This document shows positions 1-7,066 of a stretch of DNA of 64,000 bases, piece after piece; within the stretch, counting starts at the first letter, position 1; every line of letters begins with the position of its first letter. A program made the translations under genes and the position numbers. This DNA comes from an uncultured Roseburia sp. (GTDB lineage Bacteria > Bacillota > Clostridia > Lachnospirales > Lachnospiraceae). Location: positions 1 through 64,000 of the forward strand of contig CALZGM010000001.1 of the NCBI GenBank assembly GCA_945787015.1, read 5' to 3'. Under the pieces are notes generated by a model. That model worked only from the letters and a program-made list of their open reading frames with translations, had not been told where the DNA came from and searched no databases.

Positions 1-54
1 ACAGGTAAATCCACGAAACTACAAATTGGAGGTCATTACATATTGTCTAAATAC

Positions 55-900
55 CTATTTTGCAAAGAATGTAAACCCAAATGCCCCCGGCCCAACGTGT
101 GTACCGATGGTGCTTCCGATGCTGTATGCCGGAATTTCCTCGGCATGACCTTCAAAAACATCAGCATGATCAGCAATGTATTTCTGTAAAAGGTCATCTG
201 TAAGGCCGCTATATACATAAGCGCATGGCATAGAAAAATCGGCTCCACCATATTCTTTTATTAGCTGTGTCAGCTGAGAACCGGCATTTTTTAACCCACG
301 TGCTTTTCCAACAAGGGACACTTCACCATTTGTGACAGCGACAACGGGCTTGATGGAAAGCAGATTCCCGGCAACAGCTACCGTCTTAGAAATACGACCA
401 CCACGCTGCAAGTATTCTAAGGTATCAAGGACAGCAACGACACGGATATCTTTTTTCTTCTGTTCAAGGGCAGCCACAATTTCTTCTGCAGAAAGGCCTT
501 TGTCACGCAACTGGCAGGCATAGAGAATTAAGAGCTGCTCTCCTAAGGTTACGTTTTCACTGTCTACAATAGTAACACAGTCTTCATAACCATCGAGGGC
601 AATGTTAGCACTCTGGTAAGTCCCTGAAAGCTTAGAGGATAAGGTGATAACGATAGCAGTATCGCCCTTTTTCTTTACATCTTCATAAATATCCTCGTAC
701 TCTGCCGGGGAAATCTGGCTGGTAGATGGATTTACCTTGCTGCTTTCCAACTTGTTATAAAATTCATCGTGTGTGATGGTAATACCGTCTAAGAACTCTT
801 CCTCGCCAAAAATTGTTTTTAATGGAAGAAAGTCTAAATTTAAAGCATCAGCCTGTTCCTTTGGCATGTCACATGCCGAATCAATAATAATTCTAATCAC
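55..900 (-). CDS. DegV family protein, probable FakB-type fatty-acid-binding protein
   Basis: This is a DegV-family protein of 281 residues. Members bind one long-chain fatty acid, and FakB proteins present it to the kinase FakA so that host or recycled fatty acids can enter phospholipid synthesis. Family signatures are visible: the N-terminal RIIIDSACDMP strand-loop, the STSQISP fatty-acid carboxylate loop, RGGRISK in the middle and GSTIGTHVGPGAFG near the C-terminus. An open frame extends upstream to 984, but I place the start at GTG 900-898 because TTGGAG lies six bases before it and the family starts with this strand. The longer frame would run through the promoter and operators. No fakA is nearby, so the fatty-acid role comes from the family and from the operators upstream. 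Confidence 0.9.
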   Translation of the reverse strand: MIRIIIDSACDMPKEQADALNLDFLPLKTIFGEEEFLDGITITHDEFYNKLESSKVNPSTSQISPAEYEDIYEDVKKKGDTAIVITLSSKLSGTYQSANIALDGYEDCVTIVDSENVTLGEQLLILYACQLRDKGLSAEEIVAALEQKKKDIRVVAVLDTLEYLQRGGRISKTVAVAGNLLSIKPVVAVTNGEVSLVGKARGLKNAGSQLTQLIKEYGGADFSMPCAYVYSGLTDDLLQKYIADHADVFEGHAEEIPAYSIGSTIGTHVGPGAFGFTFFAK

Positions 901-956
901 AATAATCTCCAATTCCGGGATGATATTCCCCAAAAATATGTTTTGCGGTAACAAAA

Positions 957-985
957 TTTGACTATCAAATAGTTTGATTATCAAA
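957..985. promoter_or_regulatory. Two tandem FabT-like operator boxes
   Basis: TTTGACTATCAAA (957-969) and TTTGATTATCAAA (973-985) are dyads of the form TTTGA-N3-TCAAA, 16 bp apart. A third copy, TTTGACAATCAAA, lies at 1030-1042. As I recall it, the streptococcal site of the MarR-family fatty-acid regulator FabT is AGTTTGACTATCAAATT, which these match almost base for base. The two copies here fall at and just after the predicted transcription start of the DegV/FakB gene, so a bound repressor would block it. The regulator itself is not in the window. Confidence 0.75.
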
Positions 986-994
986 CAAATAGAG

Positions 995-1023
995 ACTATA
1001 CATCAGATGCCAAAAAATGTCAA
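995..1023 (-). promoter_or_regulatory. Sigma-A promoter of the DegV/FakB gene
   Basis: On the minus strand TTGACA (1023-1018) and TATAGT (1000-995) are separated by exactly 17 bp, so transcription should start near 988. It is flanked by FabT-like boxes: one just upstream of the -35 element (1030-1042) and two over the start region (957-985). Confidence 0.75.
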
Positions 1024-1029
1024 TAGTAT

Positions 1030-1042
1030 TTTGACAATCAAA
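1030..1042. promoter_or_regulatory. Third FabT-like box upstream of the -35 element
   Basis: TTTGACAATCAAA is the third TTTGA-N3-TCAAA dyad in this intergenic region. It lies 7 bp upstream of the -35 hexamer of the DegV promoter. With the pair at 957-985 it brackets the whole promoter, an arrangement that would suit cooperative binding or looping. Confidence 0.65.
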
Positions 1043-1180
1043 CTATTTTAAAAGCGGACGGTACGATAGATACATTCCTTGTAATTCTAATACACATAAG
1101 TGTGACTTATAGAATACCCGGATAAAAAAGAATTTAGAGCATGGAATGCCCCAAAAACGCATATTTTGTAAAAAAATGAA

Positions 1181-1208
1181 TTGACGAACCGGGCATTTAT
1201 GTTAAGAT
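1181..1208 (+). promoter_or_regulatory. Predicted promoter of the aspartokinase gene
   Basis: TTGACG (1181-1186) and TAAGAT (1203-1208) are 16 bp apart. The start near 1215 leaves a leader of only about 40 bases, too short for a lysine riboswitch. Between 1043 and 1180 I see only a small dyad (ATAAGT-gtg-ACTTAT, 1096-1110) and no gene. Confidence 0.5.
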
Positions 1209-1253
1209 AACTAAAGAATAAAATGATAGTGTAGATAGAAAATGGAGGTTCAC

Positions 1254-2573
1254 GTGATAAAAGTAGTTAAATTTGGTGGAAGCTCTCTTGCAAGTGCGGA
1301 GCAGTTTGCTAAGGTTGGAAAAATTATTCGTTCGGACGCAGAAAGAAAATATGTAATACCGAGTGCACCGGGAAAGCGGAATGATAAGGATACAAAAGTA
1401 ACGGATATGCTGTATGCCTGCTACGCGCTGGCAGAACAGGAGGAAGACTTCCGTGTGCAGCTGATGAAGATTAAGGAACGTTACGATTCTATTATTAATG
1501 GATTGAACTTAAAGCTTTCCTTAGAAGAAGAGTTTAAAAAAATTTCAGAGAATTTCAAGGCAAAAGCAGGCGTAGATTACGCAGCTTCCCGCGGAGAATA
1601 CTTAAATGGTCTTATCATGGCAAACTACCTTGGCTATGAATTTGTAGATCCGGCAGAAGCAATTTTCTTTGATGAAAATGGTGAATTTGACCCGGATAAA
1701 ACCAATACTGTATTAAAAGAGCGCTTAAGTAAAGTGGAACGTGCCGTTGTTCCGGGATTCTACGGTGTTGGTGCAGATGGCAAAATAAAGACATTTTCAA
1801 GAGGTGGTTCTGATATTACCGGTTCCATTGTGGCAAAAGCAGTGCATGCTTCCTGCTACGAGAACTGGACCGATGTTTCCGGATTTCTGGTTGCAGACCC
1901 TAGAATCGTTGAAAATCCAAAGCCAATCAAGACGATTACATACCGTGAACTTCGTGAGCTTTCTTACATGGGAGCCAGCGTACTTCATGAAGAAGCAGTA
2001 TTCCCGGTTCGCAGAGCAGGTATTCCAATCAATATCCGTAATACAAATGCACCAGAAGACGAAGGCACCTGGATTGTAGAGAGCACCTGTCATAAGCCGG
2101 AATTTACGATTACCGGTATTGCAGGTAAAAAAGGCTTTGTTGCTGTAAATATAGAAAAAGACCGCATGAATACAGAAGTTGGTTTTGGAAGAAAAGTATT
2201 GTCTGCATTTGAAGATTACGGAATCAACTTTGAACATGTTCCGTCCGGTATCGATACGATGACCGTGTTCGTACATCACCCGGAATTTGAGGGAAAAGAA
2301 CAGGCTGTTATTTCTGCAATCCATCGTTATGCAAAACCGGACAGCATTGAGTTGGAATCTGATTTGGCGTTGATTGCAGTTGTAGGACGCGGTATGAAAT
2401 CAACACGCGGTACAGCAGGCAGAATTTTCTCTGCATTAGCACATGCAAATGTAAACGTAAAGATGATTGACCAGGGTTCTTCTGAGCTTAACATTATCAT
2501 CGGTGTAAGCAATAGTGACTTTGAAACAGCAATCAAAGCAATCTATGATATTTTTGTGGTGACCAGATTATAA
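1254..2573 (+). CDS. lysC: Aspartate kinase (monofunctional)
   Basis: Phosphorylates L-aspartate with ATP, the first step towards lysine, diaminopimelate, dipicolinate, threonine and methionine. The 439-residue protein opens with KVVKFGGSSLA, the aspartokinase signature, and carries SRGGSDITGSI in the amino-acid kinase domain (about residues 1-290). Two ACT regulatory domains follow; the ALIAVVGRGM motif marks the second. Length and layout resemble the lysine-sensitive type III enzymes. The frame is open from ATG 1242, but that codon overlaps the ribosome site GGAGG (1244-1248); GTG 1254 sits five bases after it and gives the normal N-terminus. The product feeds diaminopimelate for the wall and dipicolinate, which fits dpaAB 4 kb downstream on the same strand. 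Confidence 0.93.
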   Translation: MIKVVKFGGSSLASAEQFAKVGKIIRSDAERKYVIPSAPGKRNDKDTKVTDMLYACYALAEQEEDFRVQLMKIKERYDSIINGLNLKLSLEEEFKKISENFKAKAGVDYAASRGEYLNGLIMANYLGYEFVDPAEAIFFDENGEFDPDKTNTVLKERLSKVERAVVPGFYGVGADGKIKTFSRGGSDITGSIVAKAVHASCYENWTDVSGFLVADPRIVENPKPIKTITYRELRELSYMGASVLHEEAVFPVRRAGIPINIRNTNAPEDEGTWIVESTCHKPEFTITGIAGKKGFVAVNIEKDRMNTEVGFGRKVLSAFEDYGINFEHVPSGIDTMTVFVHHPEFEGKEQAVISAIHRYAKPDSIELESDLALIAVVGRGMKSTRGTAGRIFSALAHANVNVKMIDQGSSELNIIIGVSNSDFETAIKAIYDIFVVTRL

Positions 2574-2591
2574 AAGAATTGGGACCGATAA

Positions 2592-3536
2592 ATGGACGAA
2601 AAAGAGTTACGTGATAAAAACAAAAAAAGCTTTTGGGAAGGCAGGGCTGTCATGGCAAGCGTCGTGGCAGTTACTGTCTTTTTGTGTTTACTTACAACAG
2701 TCGAATTAGTAGCTATTAAAATGGAATGGAACGTTCCGGTAATTAGTATGCTGATAGGTGGCTCCGACAATTACTTTTTCAGCGAGTACCGGAAAGCAGA
2801 GGAAAAGTTAGAAGCGAGTACGGAAAATGTTCCTTACGAGGAAGATACAAGCCAACAACAATTAACGGAAACACTGCAAGGAAATACGGAAGTGGCTGTG
2901 GAGAACGAAAACATAGAAAACGAAATTACGGAAGCCACAGAAACAGTAGAAATGACAGAACAACCGGAAACTGATAAGGAAGGTACAGAAACAAACGATA
3001 CAGAGCAGGAAGAAGAATTCCCATATCTTTTAAAAATCAATCGCCAGCAGAACGTGGTGACTGCCTATACAAAGGATGAAAACGGTGAATACACGGTACC
3101 GGTACGCGCAATCCTATGCTCCACAGGATTATATAATGCAACGCCTAAAGGTACATTTCATTTGTCATCAAAATATATCTGGAGGCAGCTGCATGGTGGC
3201 GTGTACGGACAATATGCCAGCCGTATAACGGGAGGAGTGCTTTTTCACTCAGTTCCGTATGCAAGCAAAAATAAATCGTCATTGTATTGGGAGAAATATA
3301 ATAAACTTGGACAGCAGGCTTCTATGGGGTGTGTGCGACTGACTGTAGAAGATGCGAAATGGATTTATGAAAACTGTCCGTCAGGAACTACAGTAGAAGT
3401 ATATGACAGTGAGGATCCGGGACCGCTTGGAAAACCGGAGACATTAAAACTGGATAAGGATAACGCAAACAGAGGCTGGGACCCAACCGATCCGGATGAA
3501 AAGAATCCATGGCATGCGTGGTCCAAAGATGAGTAG
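2592..3536 (+). CDS. L,D-transpeptidase (YkuD domain), membrane anchored
   Basis: Probable peptidoglycan cross-linking enzyme that forms L,D bonds between stem peptides outside the membrane. Of 314 residues, about 20-45 form one membrane anchor. Residues 65-140 are an acidic, Glu/Thr-rich linker, probably crossing the wall. The rest is a YkuD catalytic domain. The active-site pattern is visible: His219 in LFHSVPYASK and Cys247 in SMGCVRLTVEDA. The gene starts 18 bp after lysC with a weak GGGA site and is probably co-transcribed with it. Pairing with aspartokinase makes sense because diaminopimelate is the acceptor residue. The substrate itself is inferred from the family. Confidence 0.88.
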   Translation: MDEKELRDKNKKSFWEGRAVMASVVAVTVFLCLLTTVELVAIKMEWNVPVISMLIGGSDNYFFSEYRKAEEKLEASTENVPYEEDTSQQQLTETLQGNTEVAVENENIENEITEATETVEMTEQPETDKEGTETNDTEQEEEFPYLLKINRQQNVVTAYTKDENGEYTVPVRAILCSTGLYNATPKGTFHLSSKYIWRQLHGGVYGQYASRITGGVLFHSVPYASKNKSSLYWEKYNKLGQQASMGCVRLTVEDAKWIYENCPSGTTVEVYDSEDPGPLGKPETLKLDKDNANRGWDPTDPDEKNPWHAWSKDE

Positions 3537-3549
3537 AAGAGCAAAAATT

Positions 3550-3586
3550 CAGGCGACATCGAATATTTTCTATTTGATGTCGCCTG
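3550..3586. terminator. Bidirectional terminator hairpin
   Basis: The arms CAGGCGACATC (3550-3560) and GATGTCGCCTG (3576-3586) pair perfectly and can extend four pairs inward. On the minus strand the hairpin is followed by AATTTTTGC, a proper T-tract. On the plus side the sequence after it is only mildly T-rich. It therefore ends the L,D-transpeptidase gene and, better, the leftward transcript from 3957. Confidence 0.75.
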
Positions 3587-3603
3587 TTAAACTATTTCGT
3601 CCA

Positions 3604-3933
3604 TTGGACTATACCTCTCTTAAATTTTTATTATCTTTTGTTTCTTTTTTATTTTTCGGCTTCAATTTTTTAAAGTTTTCTTCTTCTCGGACTTCTTCGT
3701 TCTTAAATTCTGATTCTCGATTTTGTTCTTCTTATAGCATTCTGAATTGTATCATATAAGAATTAAATCATGTTCTGGTACTAATTCATCTTTTCCCTTA
3801 TTGGTTTTTGCTACGTTTTCTTTCTTATTCAAAATCTAAAAGCGAATGCAATTAAGTTTTTGTTGGACCGTACCTCTCTTTCTTAGATTATGAGTTAAGA
3901 TTTACGTTTCTGGTGGACTGTACCTTCCTTTCT
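3604..3933. repeat. Three imperfect copies of a 19-22 bp repeat
   Basis: TTGGACTATACCTCTCTTA (3604-3622), TTGGACCGTACCTCTCTTTC (3863-3882) and the related GGTGGACTGTACCTTCCTTT (3912-3931) share TGGAC-YR-TACCTYYCTT. Read on the minus strand they become AAGAGAGGTACGGTCCA-like, with a ribosome-site-like purine block. The second and third copies are 49 bp apart and share similar sequence beyond the core. All three lie in the predicted minus-strand RNA. The 3.6-4.1 kb gap is otherwise AT-rich. Confidence 0.6.
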
Positions 3934-3962
3934 GTAAGTCTGTTTTGTTTTTTGTTAAGTTC

Positions 3963-3991
3963 ATTATATCCACTAAATTCCCATTTGTCAA
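3963..3991 (-). promoter_or_regulatory. Consensus promoter facing left in the gap
   Basis: On the minus strand TTGACA (3991-3986), a 17-bp spacer and TATAAT (3968-3963) match the sigma-A consensus at every position of both hexamers. No annotated gene lies downstream on that strand until the aspartokinase region, and the terminator at 3550-3586 would stop it first. Confidence 0.75.
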
Positions 3992-4106
3992 CACTTATTT
4001 TCAAAAAAAATAAAAAATATTTTAAAGAAATGTATTAATTGAACTAAATATATAAAATATTCAGAAAATATGAAAGAATAGCACAAAAAGACTTATGAAC
4101 AATCGG

Positions 4107-4135
4107 TTGCGCTACTAAAATATAGCGAGTATAAT
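4107..4135 (+). promoter_or_regulatory. Promoter of the galactanase gene with internal dyad
   Basis: TTGCGC (4107-4112), a 17-bp spacer and TATAAT (4130-4135) precede the GH53 gene. Inside it CGCTA (4110-4114) and TAGCG (4123-4127) form an inverted repeat with an 8-bp gap, placed where a sugar-responsive repressor would block polymerase. The repressor is not in the window. Confidence 0.6.
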
Positions 4136-4177
4136 AAGATTATGAGTAACTCATTTATGAGATTGGGAGGAAAAGGA

Positions 4178-6154
4178 ATGAAAAAGAGAGTGATGGCAGC
4201 GGTATTATCGGCTGCAATGTTATGCGGCATGTTGGCAGGGTGCAAAGAAAAAGAGGCTGTTTATGACGCAAATCTGCCGACAGAAGCAGTAGAAGCTCCG
4301 ATTTATGTAGAAGCAATTCCGGAGATGTCGGATGACTTCATGAAAGGAGTCGATATTTCGACTGTTTTGGTACAGGAGGCCAGCGGCGTTGTCTATTACA
4401 ATGAAGCAGGAGAAGAAGCGGACTTATTCCAGGTGTTAGCGGATGCCGGAGTAAATTATATTCGTGTTCGAGTATGGAACGACCCGTATGATGAAAACGG
4501 CAATGGTTATGGCGGCGGTAATAATGATGCGGCAAAGGCAGCGGAAATTGGTGAGCGAGCTGCAAAATACGGCATGAAGCTTTTGGTGGATTTCCATTAT
4601 TCCGATTTTTGGGCAGATCCAAGCAAACAGATGGTGCCAAAAGCCTGGGCCAATATGACCTTGGAAGAAAAGGAAACAGCACTTTATGAGTATACAAAGG
4701 AAAGCTTAACCACCATTATGAAAGCAGGCGCAGATGTCGGCATGGTACAAATCGGAAACGAAATCAATAACGGTATGTGCGGAGAAACTCAGTGGGATAA
4801 GATTATTCCGTTGATGGCACAGGGTTCAAAAGCAGTTCGTGAAGTGGCAGAAAAGGAAAAGCAGGAAATTCTGGTTGCGGTACATTTTACGGATATTCAA
4901 GAAGGAGATGAAATATTAAATCATGCAAAACGTCTTGCGCGGGAAGAATTAGACTATGATGTATTTGGTGTTTCTTATTATCCGTTCTGGCATGGCACCA
5001 TGGAGAATTTAACAGCTAAGTTAAAAATGATTTCACAAATCTACGACAAAAAGGTAGCAGTATTAGAGACCTCATATGTTTACACTTTAGAGGATGGCGA
5101 CGGTACCGGTAATACGGTGACGGAGGCAACCCTGAATAAAAATTATGCTGCAAATGTACAGAGCCAGGCAACCTGTATCCATGATGTTATGGCAGCAACC
5201 GTAGCGGCAGGAGAAAATGCAATCGGTGTATTTTACTGGGAACCGGCATGGATTCCGGTTGGACCGGCATCGCAGTATACAGAGAATCAGAAGATTTGGG
5301 AAGAATTCGGCTCCGGCTGGGCAAGCAGCTTTGCAGCAGGCTATGACCCGAAGGACGCGGGAAGATATTATGGGGGTTCTTCCTGGGACAATCAGGCATT
5401 GTTTGATTTTGAAGGTCATCCTCTTGCATCTTTAAATGTATTCAAATATGCAAAGTACGGAACCATTAGCAAATTGACAGTGGATTATGTAGAAGAGACT
5501 GTTGTTGAGGTAAATACCGGTGATGAACTGGTTTTACCGGAAACCATAAATGTCGTATATAATGACCGCTCACAGTCAGGTCCTGCAGCAGTTACCTGGA
5601 ACGAAGCGGATTATGCAAATATTGATAGCAGTAAGGTAGGAACCTATAAGATTCACGGTGCATTAGAGGATGGAACAGAGGTTACCTGTGAGCTTAAGAT
5701 TTCCGGCATCAATCTGTTAAAGAATCCGGGATTTGAGGATGCGGATGTTTCCATGTGGAACGTGACTTATCCGGGAAACAAGAATCAGACAGACATTCAG
5801 GAAAAAGAAAGTGATGCATTTACCGGCGTTAAGAGTTTCCATTTCTGGGATTCGTCAGAAGTAGAATTTAACGTAGAACAGACAGTAAGCGGACTTGAAG
5901 AAGGCTCATATACTTTGCAGGCACAGATGCAGGGTGGTGATGTAGGTAGTGCGGCTGAAATATCAATTTATGCCATTGTAAACGGAGTGACTTACGAGTC
6001 GAACCCGGTTACACTATCCGGCTGGATTAACTGGCAGACGCCGGTGATTAAAGACATTCCGTTAGACGGAGCTTCCGATATTATTGTTGGCGCCCATGTA
6101 AAATGCGCGGCAGGCGGATGGGGAACCATCGACGATTTCAATTTATATAGGTAG
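4178..6154 (+). CDS. Secreted endo-beta-1,4-galactanase, GH53 lipoprotein
   Basis: Cleaves beta-1,4-galactan side chains of pectin outside the cell. The 658-residue protein starts with a lipoprotein signal ending in LAGC, so it is probably anchored to the membrane surface. The GH53 domain (about 45-430) shows Glu195 in GNEINNG (acid/base) and Glu297 in VLETSYVY (nucleophile). An Ig-like Big_4 type domain (about 435-510) follows, then a C-terminal beta-sandwich (about 515-658) that begins NLLKNPGFED and resembles the galactan-binding CBM61. An upstream ATG at 4142 is in frame, but GGGAGG (4165-4170) clearly serves ATG 4178. No sugar transporter is nearby. The gene stands alone between wall and spore genes, with its own promoter and terminator. 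Confidence 0.92.
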   Translation: MKKRVMAAVLSAAMLCGMLAGCKEKEAVYDANLPTEAVEAPIYVEAIPEMSDDFMKGVDISTVLVQEASGVVYYNEAGEEADLFQVLADAGVNYIRVRVWNDPYDENGNGYGGGNNDAAKAAEIGERAAKYGMKLLVDFHYSDFWADPSKQMVPKAWANMTLEEKETALYEYTKESLTTIMKAGADVGMVQIGNEINNGMCGETQWDKIIPLMAQGSKAVREVAEKEKQEILVAVHFTDIQEGDEILNHAKRLAREELDYDVFGVSYYPFWHGTMENLTAKLKMISQIYDKKVAVLETSYVYTLEDGDGTGNTVTEATLNKNYAANVQSQATCIHDVMAATVAAGENAIGVFYWEPAWIPVGPASQYTENQKIWEEFGSGWASSFAAGYDPKDAGRYYGGSSWDNQALFDFEGHPLASLNVFKYAKYGTISKLTVDYVEETVVEVNTGDELVLPETINVVYNDRSQSGPAAVTWNEADYANIDSSKVGTYKIHGALEDGTEVTCELKISGINLLKNPGFEDADVSMWNVTYPGNKNQTDIQEKESDAFTGVKSFHFWDSSEVEFNVEQTVSGLEEGSYTLQAQMQGGDVGSAAEISIYAIVNGVTYESNPVTLSGWINWQTPVIKDIPLDGASDIIVGAHVKCAAGGWGTIDDFNLYR

Positions 6155-6156
6155 TA

Positions 6157-6183
6157 ACAAGGTTACGCTTCCTTCATATAATA
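6157..6183 (+). promoter_or_regulatory. Sigma-K-like promoter of dpaA inside a terminator loop
   Basis: AC (6157-6158), a 16-bp spacer and CATATAATA (6175-6183) fit the sigma-K pattern AC-N16/17-CATANNNTA. In B. subtilis dpaAB is a sigma-K (mother-cell) operon. The same bases also give TATAAT at 6177-6182 with a weak GTAACA 17 bp upstream, so a sigma-A reading is possible. Transcription would start near 6189, after the left arm of the hairpin at 6163-6200. Confidence 0.45.
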
Positions 6184-6207
6184 AGGTGAAGGGAGCGTAA
6201 TTTTTTT
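6163..6207 (+). terminator. Terminator of the galactanase gene, overlapping the dpaA ribosome site
   Basis: Arms 6163-6176 and 6187-6200 pair over 14 positions with one G-T wobble. A 10-base loop separates them and seven T follow (6201-6207). The dpaA start codon is the next base, 6208. The right arm contains GGGAG, the only ribosome site for dpaA, so read-through RNA would hide it while RNA starting near 6189 would leave it free. Confidence 0.85.
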
Positions 6208-7065
6208 ATGGAAAAACAAACAATACTTTTAATTAGTGACATGCGGCAGGTCTATCTGGCAGAAATCCTTACCAAACGAGGACTTAGCATACGCTGCCTG
6301 GATATCCGGAATCCGGATACCATAAAAGAACAGATGCAAAAACTGAAAAGCTTTTTGAGTGAGGCAGAATTGTTAATTCTTCCGATTCCGGTTACGAAGG
6401 GAATCGAAAAAAAGGATTTGAATGAGATATTAAACAAAGACGTGAAAAATGACACGATTGTTATGGGCGGCTGCTTTTTGCCGGAACAAAAATCCATCCT
6501 GGAAAAGAGAGGGATACACTATCTGGATTTCATGGAGGATGCGACGGTAACCGAAGAAAATGCAGTTGCAACGGCAGAAGGCGCAATTGCCGAGCTTATC
6601 ATGCACAGTCCGTACAACATCGAGGGGGCAAAAGTCATTGTCACAGGTTACGGCTGCTGTGGAAAAGCAATTGCAAAGAAACTTTTAAGCCTTGGGGCAC
6701 GGGTGACGGTTTTAGCCAGAAGAAGTGAGGTACGGAAAGCGGCAAAACAGGATGGATTTTATGCAGTGGATTTTGCCTTTGGACCGGAAGAGGCCATGGG
6801 TGCAGTCATGCTGGTAAACACTGTTCCGGCTTCGGTGGTGACTAAGCTTATGATTCGGGAACTGCCAAGGGACGCTTACATTCTGGATATTGCATCTGCA
6901 CCCGGTGGAACCGATTTTGCATGTGCAAAGGAAAGTGGGATTGCAGCTGATTTGGTATTGGGAATTCCCGGCCGCTTCTCGCCGAAAGCAAGTGCCTATA
7001 TCCTGGCGCGGGCGATAGAAAGATTTACGCTTCGTGAAGGCAAGGAAATGGAAGGGCATTGTTAG
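6208..7065 (+). CDS. dpaA: Dipicolinate synthase subunit A
   Basis: With DpaB it oxidises dihydrodipicolinate to dipicolinic acid, which loads the spore core with calcium. It acts in the mother cell late in sporulation. The 285-residue protein is close to the family length. A DpaA-specific N-terminal region is followed by a nucleotide-binding Rossmann fold with VTGYGCCGKAIAKKLLSLGA (about residues 147-166). The gene ends with TAG at 7065, one base before the dpaB start codon. Its GGGAG site (6191-6195) is 12 bases from ATG, rather far, and lies in the arm of the preceding terminator. Unlike B. subtilis, asd and dapA do not follow; an aspartokinase lies upstream at 1254. Confidence 0.9.
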   Translation: MEKQTILLISDMRQVYLAEILTKRGLSIRCLDIRNPDTIKEQMQKLKSFLSEAELLILPIPVTKGIEKKDLNEILNKDVKNDTIVMGGCFLPEQKSILEKRGIHYLDFMEDATVTEENAVATAEGAIAELIMHSPYNIEGAKVIVTGYGCCGKAIAKKLLSLGARVTVLARRSEVRKAAKQDGFYAVDFAFGPEEAMGAVMLVNTVPASVVTKLMIRELPRDAYILDIASAPGGTDFACAKESGIAADLVLGIPGRFSPKASAYILARAIERFTLREGKEMEGHC

Positions 7066-7066
7066 T

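Larger units (their letters stand above)
3545..3957 (-). ncRNA. Candidate non-coding RNA of about 410 nt, minus strand
   Basis: This transcript is predicted from signals, not homology. A perfect TTGACA-N17-TATAAT promoter faces leftwards at 3991-3963. A strong hairpin with a T-tract on the minus strand ends the unit at 3586-3545. Nothing on this strand between them looks like a normal gene. The RNA would be A-rich and would hold three copies of a GAGAGGTACGGTCCA-like element. Short Lys/Glu-rich frames exist but have no good start site. One tiny frame of five codons follows the last repeat (AGAGAGG, nine bases, ATG). I did not recognise RNase P RNA, tmRNA, 6S RNA or SRP RNA. It could also be the remnant of a small gene. 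Confidence 0.5.

Noticed and set aside
1209-1253. Lysine riboswitch before lysC
   Set aside because: The predicted leader is only about 40 bases and has no suitable stems; the upstream dyad at 1096-1110 lies before the promoter.
3615-3740. Lys/Glu-rich minus-strand frame of about 40 codons (EQNRESEFKNEEV... type)
   Set aside because: It is bounded upstream by a stop codon without a start or ribosome site between. A-rich DNA gives such frames by chance, so I list the region as RNA rather than as a gene.
3496-3759. Plus-strand 87-codon frame after the L,D-transpeptidase gene
   Set aside because: It overlaps the end of the transpeptidase gene and the terminator hairpin, has no ribosome site and codes for a Phe/Ser-rich chain that reflects T-rich DNA.
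3545-3957. RNase P RNA, tmRNA, 6S RNA or SRP RNA
   Set aside because: None of their conserved cores (for example a GAGGAAAGTCC element or a tRNA-like CCA end) is visible in the transcript.
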